A stretch of 64,000 bases of DNA from Euphorbia lathyris (Eukaryota > Streptophyta > Magnoliopsida > Malpighiales > Euphorbiaceae): the NCBI RefSeq assembly GCF_963576675.1, contig NC_088913.1:17497001-17561000 (forward strand), in the 5' to 3' direction. The notes under the pieces were generated by a model, which saw nothing but the letters and a program-made list of their open reading frames with translations, was not told where the DNA came from and ran no database searches. Of the stretch, positions 10,953 to 21,788 are shown piece by piece. Numbering within the stretch: the stretch's first letter is position 1; each line of letters starts with the position of its first letter. Both the position numbers and the translations under genes were made by a program.

Positions 10953-11330
10953 GGCTTATAAAAGTAATTAGCCTATTTATATTTTCATCCTTTAGGGTAG
11001 AACCCATTTCATCCGCCCCCAATTTCTTTTCTTTCCTTCCTCTCCCCGAAACTGAAACGGTACCCTTCATCTCCCCTAATCGATTTCTTCCTCGGCTCTC
11101 TTGGGGTTCCGGCCACCTTTCCGTCGGTTTCGCTCTTATTCCCTCGCCTCTGATCTCTCCTAACCATCTCTCACGGTTCCTCGTTCATCACAGACCCTAT
11201 GAGTTCTCTCGGTCGATTTGAAGAACGGCGGCCGTCCGAACCTCCGATGACGAGTTCGAACTCCTGAGGGGGTTCTAATCGGTCAGAGCCTTACATGCAA
11301 AGGTAAACTAATGAGGTTTGTGACCCCTCT
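10953..11330 (+). promoter_or_regulatory. Promoter and leader-like block on the plus strand
   Basis: TATAAAAG at about 10957 is followed by a pyrimidine-rich leader (10990-11190). Then come a short frame starting ATGAGTTCTCTC near 11199 and a good donor-like site AAAG/GTAAAC at about 11300. This looks like the 5' end of a plant gene or an LTR promoter. It is antisense if the LTR is on the minus strand. No downstream coding exon was recognised. Confidence 0.3.
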
Positions 11331-11867
11331 CTCTCTTCCTCAACTTCGGTTCTTCTCGGGTTCTTACGGTTCTATGTTGTGTTTCTTGGATTTGTGATGC
11401 TATTTGGGTTTAGTTGGTGATGGTTTGTTTGCTGTGAATAATTTGGCTTGAGACATTTTGTTTGGTGTTTGGCTGTGTGGGTTCAGTTTCGTGATTTCCT
11501 CCCCCCATTCTAGTCCCTATTCTACTTGCCTAGGTTTGATTTCTATGTTGAAGATGGCCCTTTGAGACTCTTAAATGGGTTTCCTAAATGCAACCAGGGC
11601 CTCTATAGGTCCTGGAGGGTATTTGATGTTCCTTCTTTACATTGAAATGGAGTCTCAAAGTTACATAATGAAAGTTTATGATGTCCGATGCTTTATTCTA
11701 TGCTCAAAAATGAAAATGAAAATATGTGATAGATTGATGTTGCAGAAGAAAGAAAAAGAGATGCTTGGATAACCTTGATTTAATTTCTGGATTGTTACAA
11801 TTGTTTGGGAGAAAAAACCCTTCTCCTTTGGGGAAGCTTTGAGAAAGCTTCGTCCCTTTTTCTGAAT

Positions 11868-12005
11868 CACAGTAACATACCCTCTCTTACAGTGAGCAAA
11901 CTCTCTATTACAGTGATGAATTTTTTACCAAATTCCCCCCTATTACAGTGTTTTTTCCTTCTCTTCTTCCTATTACAGTGATGAAGCTCTCTCTATTTAT
12001 AGTAA
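11868..12005 (+). repeat. Irregular tandem repeat of TATTACAGTG
   Basis: About five spaced copies of CTATTACAGTG(ATGAA) alternate with pyrimidine-rich spacers inside the Tat/Ogre-type LTR. No function can be assigned. Confidence 0.55.
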
Positions 12006-12379
12006 GAAATTTGCTTGAATTATTGCTCATCATTTTTCTTTATTTCCTTCTGTACCCTTGAGGGTTGTTTCGTCAATCTACTTGCCCATTTTCTCTGCAT
12101 TTTGAAGTTTCTGGATGCCTGCTGGATGAGATCATCTTGTTGAATTATTGATTTTTTTGGTAAAAATGCCAATTGGTCCCTGTAATTGTGATTTTTGCGG
12201 ACGGACGCTGTATTCGATCCGAGTCGGTAAGCTTGTTGGGAATTGACGGCATTAGTTCCGAATTGAATCGCCTATTTGAATTCTGGGTCCCTGTTTGATT
12301 GTCGCCGCTCCGGTTTAATTTTTGTTTGATTTACCGCGGTTTAATTTGGTAGCCCCGGGTTAAATCTGACGATTCTTGA

Positions 12380-12487
12380 TTGCCCCGTGTGAATTTAGTT
12401 GCCTCGGACGGATTTTGGTTGCCTCGGATGAATTTCGGTTGCCTCGGATGAATTTTGGTTGCCTCGGATATTCGGTTGCCTCGGGGG
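12380..12487 (+). repeat. 20-bp minisatellite
   Basis: Five to six copies of a unit close to TGCCTCGGATGAATTTTGGT lie in tandem within the Tat/Ogre-type LTR. The last copies are shortened. Confidence 0.75.
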
Positions 12488-13540
12488 ACGACATTCTAAG
12501 AGCGAATAGGCGCTCCTGGATCGAATGTGGGCTTTGACCCTGCCTTTCGGGGGCGCCAGGTTGCCTCGGTATTCAAAAGTGGGGTACAAAGACCCCGACA
12601 TCATAAGGCGGGCCTCCGGGTCCGCTACATTTATCCCGCTTTATTTTTGTTTATTTATTTTTTGCTTCCTGCGAACGATGTAATTAGAAATCAAACATTT
12701 GTACCAAAATTCGATTGTACTTGTATATTATCACTTTTATTAATAAAAGCTCAATTTTTTTTTTTTTTTACTATTATCTCCATTTTTATTTAATGTAATT
12801 AACCTAATCAGCACGAGACGAGTTGAATAACTAATAAACACGACTCGAGTTACAATAACTTGTGACCGTGAAATTTTACAACAAAATAATTTGAACTCGA
12901 CTAATCTAAAAAGAAAAATATAACAATTACCGACTTATTTAATAAAGACACAATCTGGACTATGACGACGACTAACATTTTAGGGAAAAGTTCAACTGTC
13001 GTTAATTTATTGACTTTTCAATTTGTCATAATTCGTTATTTAGAAATCAACTATATTCTAAACGTTTAATTATAATATAAATCGTAACCAAAGTCAATAT
13101 TAACTTTAACTTTAATATACGATGTTACATCATAATTCGCAATTCAGACTATAGACATTTCTAAATATAATTTACGACAAAATAAATACGCATTGAAATG
13201 TTGATTCGATTGATTGACATCTAAACTTTAATTAATAAATTATAACTCGAATTCAAGCAAATTCAATTTTATTCAAAATATGATGAATATATCTCGAATA
13301 AAATTCATAATAGGTCAAAATTATACCTTAATTCTATTAAGTCGCATTTTGAATATAATTCGATATTTTTACCGATTTATACTGAAAATACGACAAATTA
13401 GTTTTAACAGCACAATTTTCCCACAATAAATTATTTTTGAGATAATACCATATATTCCGGATAATTCATGAATTGTTCGAATTCTGAGCAGAGTTTATTA
13501 AAAACTTAAAAATTGGTCCGGACAAAAATTGGTATCTACA

Positions 13541-13869
13541 CTGAGTACAATGCTGCTGGAAGCTGTGTTGCTCAAGTCCTATGGATTAAGCAACAACTAG
13601 AAGATTATGGCGTTCAGACTAAAACAATTGAAGTCAAATGTGACAACAAGAGTTCCATTGACCTATCAAAGAACCCAATCCAGCACAGCAGGATGAAGCA
13701 CGTCAGCATAAGACATCACTTCATCAGAGATCATGTACTCAAGGGAGAGATCAAGCTGACCTATGTCCCAACGGATGAGCAGCTTGCTGATATCTTCACA
13801 AAGCCACTGGCACGTGAGCAATTCAACATACTTAGAGAAGCCATTGGTATGTTTAATCCTCTTCAGTAA
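13541..13869 (+). pseudogene. SIRE RNase H, C-terminal part
   Basis: This is the continuation of the RNase H split at 9490. After the CTGAG duplication the sequence reads EYNAAGSC, then CDNKSSIDLSKNP, RHHFIRDHV and a terminal ADIFTKPL block typical of copia RNase H. It ends at TAA 13867-13869. The left fragment ends TTEAE and the right begins with the duplicated E codon, so removal of the LTR and one CTGAG would restore continuity. It is separated from the rest of pol by 4.05 kb. Confidence 0.85.
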
Positions 13870-14342
13870 ATTCCAAGTATAACATCAGATATATGCATGC
13901 TGAGTTGATTACCATGCTGAGTGATTTATGCTAAATCAATATCTATCACATGCTGAGTAGATATACAAACTGAGTGATTAAACACACGAATTATTCCTTG
14001 CGTAGAACTAACTACTCAGTACATTAAACGTTTGAAATCCTTAACACTGAGTAAAGATCCGTTGTAAAATTTAATGCAAAACACGCGAATTAAATAAGCC
14101 ACCTAGGATGACGTAAGCGCAATAATTAGAATATACATGCGCCTAATATGTCATAAATTCCAGAATCTTTGTCGATTGAGTATCTCGAGGTCAAACGGCC
14201 ACCTCAACGCTTCAGATCAACTCGACATCTCTATAAATAGTGGACGATTTCCCACTCTTACCTCTTTACGCTTAGAAATTTCTGGTATTCAAATCCTCTT
14301 CTCTCTAAAATTCCCAAAACTTCTCAAATTTCTCTGAAAATC
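13870..14342 (+). other. SIRE spacer between pol and env-like frame
   Basis: No frame is supported. The spacer is dense in the hexamer CTGAGT or its complement ACTCAG, at least six times in 13898-14060. AATTCCCAAAACTTC-like leader sequence runs into the env-like ATG at 14343. Confidence 0.5.
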
Positions 14343-17300
14343 ATGTCGGATTCTCAAAATCTCTCCGGAGGCTGTTACAACGATGATAACCGCTCCGATG
14401 AAAACCCTCAATCTCCTGCTCAGCAGGAACATAGTGAGACTCCCACCAAGTCTCAAGAAACTAGTCAGCGTGACCACTCAAAGGTCACTACACCGAGGAA
14501 GAAAACCAAGGCTGACCAAGCCACCTCCTCGAAAGGGAAGCAAAAGCAGGACAAGGCAAAGAAACCCGTGGAACGCACCTACTCTCTAGTCTACGAGAGT
14601 GTAAGTGGGTATAAGGTTGACCACTCCTGCTGGTTTGCGAAGGGATTTGTGGAAGCTGAGCAACCCTTCTGTGAGTGGATCTCAAAGAACGGCTGGACCG
14701 AGCTGTTCTCAGTTCGAGAAGCTACCTATCCTGAGTTAGTGAAGGAATTCTAAGCTAACCTAAGAGCCGTTGATGATAACCGGGACTACATGGTCACCAA
14801 GGTTCGAGGGAAGGATATCTTCATCAACCCTGCTTACGTTGCCTCACTGCTCAAGCTGAAAAATGAAGGAGTAAAACTTCGCAAATCAGGTGACCAAGAC
14901 AAAATTGAGTATCCCGTTGAGTTCTGCAAACCCGCTAATCACGTAGGAGAGATATCCAGCACTTCCATGGGTCAGAATCAGAAGATGGCCCACTACATAC
15001 TGACCAACTTCCTCTTCCCTAAGATCAACTGCACCAGCTCAGCAACGAACTTCGAACAATGCTTCATTTATCACATGCTGAACTACCAGCCGATTAATAT
15101 GCCAGTCTTTATTATCGGTGGTTTTCAACGGAGCACTGTAACCCTTAGGTTAGACTCCATTATTACCAGAATCCTCAAAAATCACAAGGTGAGTTTGGTT
15201 GAGGAAATCCACACCTGGGGAACAGAAATTACTGCAGCTGCATTGTTCGGCTTGGTCTACCACCAACCGATTATCCCTAAGAAAGGAAAAGGGGCCGCTG
15301 TTCAGGATACAAAGAGGATGGTGACCCGAAAAGGAAAGAAGGAAACGAGAGCTCAAGCTAACCCAAAGGACAGAAAGAGGAAAGCTGTTCAAAGCCCCTC
15401 TAGAGACGCTGTCTCTCCACCGAAGAAGGTTCGGTTTATATCCAGGGGAACAAAGCCTCAAGTTCAACAAGGTCAGGACTGATCTAAGTCTACAGAGAAC
15501 CTCAAAAGGCAAGCTGAGCCTGAGGAAGACAAAAGGAAGGACACTCCTGAATCACCCCTAAGGAAGAAGAAGAAAATCTCTTCTGGGTTAAGTCCTATTG
15601 ACGTAGCCCCTCTTGGAGTTGTTATCTCTGAAGACTCTCATTTTGCGAGAAGTCAGGGCATTGTTCATGAGAACAACCCTACTGACCAAGATGAAGATGA
15701 ACTGGATGGTCAGTTTGATAATGAGGAAATAGTGGATGATGAGCAACATGAGCCATCAGATGTTGAACAACATGAAACAACCTACACTGAGTAGGTTGAA
15801 GAAGAAGAAGCTGAGCCAACAGCAAAGGAACACACTGATCAAGGGGCAACTTCACCCACTGACTCTATTGAGTCCATTCCTGCTGACCCCTCTCCTCAAA
15901 AGACTAAGAAATTAAGGAGACTTAAGAAGAAGGCACACAGATCCCCTGTCATTGACCTTATGAGTGACTCACCTCTGCGGGATCAGATCACTCACCTATC
16001 AGATATGCAATTTAAGTTCTTCTCAAATCCCATTGAGTCTCCACCAGAGCAACAGGAAAAGCAAGCCTCTGTTTCTAATCCTAAGGAATATGCCGACTCA
16101 ACTGCTCCCCTAAGCCAAGATGATCCCGAGCAAGTGCTTGAAGTTCCTGCTCCTCAACATGTTGAGCCAGCTAAGGAAATACCTGCTCAGGTCAGTGCTG
16201 AAATTCTTCAACCTCCTCAAACCAGTCAGCTTCAGTCTGACTCTGAGCAAGTAGATATTTCTGCCGATCATCCTCTTCCACAAACACAAGTGCAGAATAT
16301 CGTCCAATCAGCTCCTACTGGAAATCTAAACTCAAGACCAGCCGCTGATCATGCTGGCACTTCTAATATTGAGCAGAACCAAACACCTCCACAATCCGGT
16401 TCTACTCGTACTCCGGCAACTGAGCCAAATAATGATGGATCCTACTCTTATTTGAATGCCTCTGAGTCTGGTCGAAGAATCATTGACTCAGCTCAAGCTC
16501 TACTCCAGGACCTCCATCAAACAACTACCGATGCCGCTGGGTCAGTTCCTGTTGAGCCAACTCAGCTTTCGTCTGTCACTCAGCTCCTCACAGAAATCAA
16601 AGGTCTTAAAGATCTTCTGAGTGTCATGACTTCACTTCAGTCTCAACAGCCCAGACATGAATCAATAACAAAGCTGGCCGAACTCCAGCTAACAATGGTC
16701 AATCACATGAACTCTCTACAGGGTCAACTTCATCATATGTCAGCTGCGAACACAATGTATGCAACTTCTCCTGAAGTTCATCAACTCTTCAACCAGCTTC
16801 ACACTGAGCAAGCCAGAACAAATGAGCAACTCTCTTCCTCCTCCCAATGCTCCATTGAGCAAATTAGTGAGGCTGTCCGTCTACTCAACTTGAGTAAGGA
16901 AGAGATGGAATCTGACCAACTCATGACGAATGAAATTCTGAAGTACTCTCGAGTCACTTTCAACCATGTGCTCCACTCAAATGCTCAACGTCAGTATTTT
17001 GACTCAGCTTTGCTAAAGATGTTTCATCAAGCCTTTGCCATGCTGACTGACAGTATAACCTGGGTTGGAAAGTCTCAAGCATGCATCCTGAGTATACTCA
17101 ATGCCTCGGCTATCAGGATTCCATGTTCTGTCTTGGATGAGGGTGTTCCTGTTTTTGATGGCATCAATGAAAGCACGCGCAGGCTTAAGGCATTCTCTGG
17201 CCGCTTAACTCGTGCTGCCATTGACGACACCTTCATTCCTCCTCCTCCCGATGGTGGCAAAATGGGGGAGAAAGAACAAGCTCAAAGAACTCAACAATCA

Positions 17301-17387
17301 GGGGAAGCATCAGGAAGTCAGCAGAAATTCAAGGGAAAAGGAAAAGCTAAAGAGCATGATGTCCAAATTAACTACAAGAAAAAATAG
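14343..17387 (+). pseudogene. SIRE env-like protein gene, three nonsense codons
   Basis: One frame runs from ATG 14343 to TAG 17385-17387, 1,015 codons, broken only by TAA 14751-14753, TGA 15480-15482 and TAG 15792-15794, with no frameshift. The N-terminus is Ser/Lys/Gln rich and basic. A globular segment (about codons 75-330) contains YMVTKVRGKDIFINPAY. A long Pro/Gln/Ser/Glu-rich acidic region follows, then a predicted helical, coiled-coil-prone C-terminal third. Position after pol and before the LTR is that of the SIRE env-like frame. No convincing signal peptide or membrane anchor is visible. Function in this lineage is not established. Confidence 0.75.
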
Positions 17388-17913
17388 CTTGACTAGGATT
17401 GCTAGATTTAGTTTAGTTAAACTTGTAGTCTTTCCCTTATGTATTTTGTTGTGATGACCCTGAATACAAAACTATGCATGCATCTACCTTTTCAAAATTG
17501 ACCAATCTTATGTGATGCTTACCTATGTTTTGTGATAAACTCTAACACATCTTCATTAAATCAACTGTGTTAATTGTCTACATTGCTCTATGATTGTATG
17601 CTGTGTTGATCTATAAGTTGACCTCTTTTATATGTCTTCTTAAACACATTGAACAAAGATATACTCAGTGCTCTCTGATATCTAAATCTTCCGCATAAAC
17701 TGAGTTAAAAAGAATATGTTCCATGAGCTGACCTATTTCTGAAAACTGACCTTAGACTTACTTGATTAAACCTTGAAATGTTTAAAGTAAAACTAAGTCA
17801 GTAGCTCAACCCTTACGGGGGAGTATCTTGAGTAACATAAGGTCAACTATCATGGGGGAGCTCAACACTGAGTTCTTCACTGAATATTTTTGCCAACATC
17901 AAAATGGGGGAGT
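17388..17913 (+). other. SIRE 3' untranslated region with repeated polypurine tracts
   Basis: No gene. Three related G-rich tracts occur: ACGGGGGAGTATC (about 17815), ATGGGGGAGCTC (about 17853) and AATGGGGGAGTTTA (about 17903). The last adjoins the LTR and is the likely primer for plus-strand synthesis; the others may be older or auxiliary tracts. Confidence 0.6.
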
Positions 17914-19258
17914 TTATTGAAACACCTTTCCACATGATTTTGATTTGACAAAATTATTTAAGTAAATGATAAAAAAATATATTCTAACACATTAAATTTA
18001 AATGCTTTGATTTATTCACACTAATGTGTTTGTTCAATGTTGAGTTTATTGATTTATAAGACATTAAGATAAAAAGTCTAAAGGCCCATCAGTGGAAGTC
18101 AAGCCCAAGTCAACAGATCAAGACCTCACGACCCAAGAAGTTAAAAATGCAGTCGTATCAAGTGAAACGATGACTCATCATGAAGAAGGATCGAGAAGCC
18201 TTCTATCAAAAGCTTCAAGAGGAAGCTGCTGAGTTGAGCGACAATGCAGTCAGATCAGTGGCAGAACAGAACCAACTTATAGACAAAGTATTTCTACTTT
18301 GGGTAAAGTTCAGAAGGCGCAGGAAGCTGTCTGGAAGACTTTGTCGCAAATGTCGAAACATTCTGTTTATCTGACGAAAAGCTGCTGAGCACTGCCGTAG
18401 ACAGAAGATGCAAGAATCTCATTGGCCAACGACACTGAGCACGTCCTGAGTGACAACAATAGGAAGCCGTTAGCCTCCAACGGTTATTTTGAAATTCGAA
18501 ATTACCGATGCTTGAAGTGTCACTATATAAAGGCCTCTCAATTGCTTCATTCTATGCAGATCTTCAATTAGTCGAAACGCTGACCAAATTCATACTTGAA
18601 GTTCTGTGAGAAAAGAAAAGCAAAATCTTACACCAATTTCCAATCATTGTGTAAAAGTCTAGAGTGATTTCAATCATCTAAAGTGTCTTAGCAATTGTTG
18701 TTTAGGACAAAGACTTTATCATTTCTAGAAGAATAGAAAGGAGAGGCTGAGTACTCGGTTATAGTACTCAGCGGTAGTTGTAGGAGTGAGTAGAGGTATA
18801 GAGGAAGGTACTCTTGTATACTCAGCTTCTATTGTAAAAGGTTCCGTGCTCTACCTTTAAAGAGCTCAGTAGAGAATTCAAAAAGCTCGGAACGCGTTCC
18901 GGGGACTGGAGGTAGGTGGAGAGGCTGAACCAGGATATGTCTGCTGAGTAACATATTTCTAACCCTTAAACTCCTTTATATATTGCTTGCTGTAAAACTG
19001 ACTAAGTAACAAACTCACGCTGAGTTGAGTGCACTAAGAAGCTGAGTTCAGGAATAGACTCTAAGTGCTATCTCCTGACTCAAGGAAAGAAACAGACTTA
19101 GTCACAAGTTGACTAAGCTTGTGTCTTAAAACTACTTAGCGCCTCTGTGTAAACCTTTTCTTAAGAAAAGAAGTCAGCCTTAACGGATAAAATTTTAAAT
19201 AGTTCCTATCCCCCCCCCCCCCTTGGAACTAACCTTGTCACGTTATAAGGGACCAACA
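17914..19258 (+). repeat. 3' LTR of the SIRE element
   Basis: The LTR follows the polypurine tract, its first bases apparently mutated (TTATTGAAACACC where TG is expected). It ends CACGTTATAAGGGACCAACA. It holds a run of 13 C at 19210-19222 and many CTGAGT/ACTCAG words. The 5' LTR is outside the window, so age cannot be estimated. Confidence 0.7.
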
Positions 19259-19855
19259 GGTGACTCCATTGTAAAAATTCTGCACTTGCATCCACATGGG
19301 GATGCCATGATTTGGTACCCTTCTTAATAATTCCTTGTACCTTTCCCATGCCTTGGCTAAGGATTCATCCTCTTCCTGGACAAAATGGGATACCTCATTT
19401 CTGAGTTTAATGGCCTGTCTAGGTGGAAAATATTTCATTAGAAAAGCACTGGCCATTTCTTCCCAAGTGGTGATCGTCCCTGGCTGTAGATTCTTTAACC
19501 AGTTTTTTGCTTTGTCCTTGAGAGAGAAAGGAAACAACTTTAGCCTTATCACATCATCGGAAACTCCTCGGTTTGATCTGAAAGTGTTGCACAGTGTGAT
19601 GAACTACTGGATATGCCCGTTTGGATCTTCCGACTGGTATCCATTGAATTGCACTATGGCCTGCAACATTTGTATCATAAATGCTTTCACTTCAAACATG
19701 TTGTTTCCTTCGTTAGGCAACACAATGCACGATGAGTGTCCTTCCGTGGTCGACCTCGAATAGTCTCTGATCCTCATAACTGGAGGGTTGTTGTTCTCTC
19801 CTTCCTCTTCCTGATTTGGTTGAACTGGTTGTTCTGGTGGCACTCTTCCAGCCAT
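19259..19855 (-). pseudogene. Athila B gag, N-terminal part
   Basis: The frame starts at ATG 19855-19853 (MAGRVPPEQPVQ). It carries the retrotransposon gag domain, including LKLFPFSLKDKAKNWL, W-EEMASAFLMKYFPP and the FVQEEDESLAKAWERYKELL block. One TAG at 19606-19604 breaks it, consistent with a Gln codon changed by C to T. At 19259 it is truncated by the SIRE LTR end, just after FYNGVT. Confidence 0.85.
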
Positions 19856-20069
19856 CCTTTTTTCTCTTTATCGCTCTCTTTGTCTTGCTCGTCGAGCTCT
19901 CGCTCTATTTCGTCTACACGTTCTCTCTAATTCGAGATCGATAGGAAAAACTGGAGGTCCAGCTCTGCACATAAACAAATAGAGAACTCCTTCTGGCTGC
20001 ACTATTTAGCAAACCGATTAAAAACACCTCGTTTTACAGAAATTTTCAGATAAATTTTGTTGCTTTCAA

Positions 20070-20088
20070 TCCCCGGCAACGGTGCCAA
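20070..20088 (-). promoter_or_regulatory. Primer binding site of Athila B
   Basis: The minus strand reads TTGGCACCGTTGCCGGGGA, 8 bases after the LTR end. It is one base from the TGGCGCCGTTGCCGGGGA typical of Athila elements. Confidence 0.75.
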
Positions 20089-20096
20089 AAACTTGG

Positions 20097-21298
20097 TGTC
20101 TTCCGAACAGACTCTAGCAAGTGCACTAGATACAAGTAATAAAGTGATAAGTTGAGTATCGTCTCCGTGGTGTGTGAATTCTTTATAGTGAGAGATATCG
20201 TGAATAAGTGACAGAATCAATGATTTAGCTTATAAAAACGATTACTTGATAATGATAAAAGGGTAGAACAGGCTAGGCACAGCGGAACACGTTACCTTAA
20301 GTCCCTAAACACCCTATTTATTCATGAATGACACAAAGTGAAGTCAAGGTCTCTGCTTTAATGCTCACTTAAGTCAACTCTCGTGTGTTCTTAAGATTCT
20401 AAGACTTACTACAACCATAAGCATCCCTAAGGTTGGTTCTTTCTTGCATGACGACTGAAACATCATTTCAATAAAGAAAACCCTTGATACAACCACCTAA
20501 CAACTCTACTTCGGGGTTGGATGTTTGATGAAAAGATCGGTGAAGATGAAAGCAGTTCCCTGTCATTCATCTAGCACTAACATACATGCATAAACAATGG
20601 AATAGAAAGCTTCATCAAACACTTCATAAATTAACATCATTCATTCATAAATAGAAATTAGAGAACTTACATAACCGTCCCCTACTGGCCGAACCTATTC
20701 AAAATGACTACTCACTCATACTGCCGAGTGAATAGTCTGCTTCCATTCTACAGAGCTCCATCAATGGAGTCATCTTCCTCGAGAGCTCTTCTCTCTACCA
20801 AAAAGTCGGTTTTTAGGTTCAACAAAAGATCTCCTCTCCTTTCCCCACTACGTCTATATAAGGGAAAAGAAAAGGTCAACACGGTACATAAAGTATCCGA
20901 GAAAATATTACAAAATCAACCAAATTGTTTTCACAAATCCTAAACTGCTTTAAGTGGTTAAGATCCTTTTGACCCTTGAACACTGAAGGGTCGAACTTTC
21001 ATTTCATCTTGCTACTTTTCTGCTCTTATTCGTCTTTCTGCCTGCTGCTCCTGCCGCACCTGCCTTCCGTCCTGTCGCTGTCCATCATTAGAAATTCCAG
21101 CGTTAGACTGCTGGGTCAAAGAATGGCTCAACTCCTCATGGTATGTGCGAAACAGGCTGCTTCTAGACTGTTCGACTTAATCTTTCCTTATCTGTACAAA
21201 AACACTTATAAGACCTTCTTTCTTGTAATTTAACCCCAAAAACACTCTTAATTTATTATAAATAACATGTTAAATTGTAGTCAAATTCATGCCTAACA
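20097..21298 (-). repeat. 5' LTR of Athila B
   Basis: Minus-strand start TGTTAGGCATGAATTTGAC at 21298, end GGAAGACA at 20097, about 1.2 kb. A TATATA block near 20862 may be its TATA box. It is inverted relative to the related LTR of Athila A. Confidence 0.75.
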
Positions 21299-21788
21299 CA
21301 TATTCATCATAATCAAACTCATTTTCACTATGATAAAATTCACCATCCTCACATATTCTATCTTCGGAAGTGTTCTCTCTCTCTTCAACCTCATCCTCGA
21401 ATTCACTATCATAATAGTCACCTTCAACATTTCTTTCTAGCTCATTCTTGAATTGGTTCTCATCTTCTAACTCCTATTTTTCATGATCGTATTCGAATTC
21501 ATTTTCCTCACTCTCCCCCTCTTCAAGATAAACACCTTCATTTTCCTTAAGCATACAAATATAGGTATGCCTAAGGGGCATTTCATCAAACATATGGGGA
21601 GTATCCTTCTTAACATGAGTTTCCTCAAAGTTTTCACATACTAATCCCCCTTCCTCCTCATTCACACATGCACTTAAATCCTCATTAACAATTTCATTAT
21701 CAATAATTCCACAATGAGAACTTAAATCACAAACAACATCACAAACAACCAAATCCTCATTAGCAATAGGTTTACCCATAACTTCCAC
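21299..21788 (-). pseudogene. Acidic frame downstream of the primer site
   Basis: The frame runs from ATG 21788-21786 to the Athila B junction, with one TAG at 21476-21474. The product is strongly acidic (runs of Glu and Asp, for example EEGESEENEFEYDHEK). I do not recognise a domain. By position it is gag-like or a linker of the remnant element; a second short frame, 22080-21856, lies between it and the primer site. It could also be chance coding in a decayed leader. Confidence 0.3.

Larger units (their letters stand above)
9491..13540 (-). mobile_element. Tat/Ogre-type solo LTR (4,050 bp)
   Basis: The insert is bounded by CTGAG on both sides (9486-9490 and 13541-13545). Its plus-strand ends are TGTCGCACC and GGTATCTACA. 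On the minus strand it starts TGTAGATACC, like the LTR at 2004, and has GGTGGCGACTC near its end (about 9581-9571) before GTGCGACA. No coding domain is present, so a solo LTR left by LTR-LTR recombination is the simplest reading. A non-autonomous element is an alternative. It contains several internal tandem repeats and a plus-strand promoter-like block. Orientation is inferred from the termini. Confidence 0.75.
6181..19258 (+). mobile_element. SIRE-type copia element (left end off-window, interrupted at 9491-13540)
   Basis: Gag C-terminus with two zinc knuckles, protease, integrase, reverse transcriptase and RNase H are followed by a long env-like frame and a 3' LTR (17914-19258). This order is that of the SIRE/Maximus lineage. 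The left part is displaced beyond the window by the Athila A insertion into gag. A 4.05-kb Tat/Ogre-type LTR splits RNase H. The right end ...GACCAACA at 19258 abuts the gag of Athila B, so SIRE inserted into that element, with GGTGA (19259-19263) the likely target duplication. Confidence 0.85.
19259..21298 (-). mobile_element. Athila-lineage gypsy element B (5' part, minus strand)
   Basis: Read on the minus strand: 5' LTR (21298-20097), primer binding site TTGGCACCGTTGCCGGGGA (20088-20070), then gag (19855-19259). Gag is cut by the SIRE insertion at 19259; pol and the 3' LTR would lie left of the window. It is older than SIRE and distinct from Athila A, which is on the other strand. Confidence 0.8.

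Noticed and set aside
14343..17387. Bona fide viral envelope gene
   Set aside because: No signal peptide, fusion-like segment or membrane anchor was evident; kept as env-like by position only.
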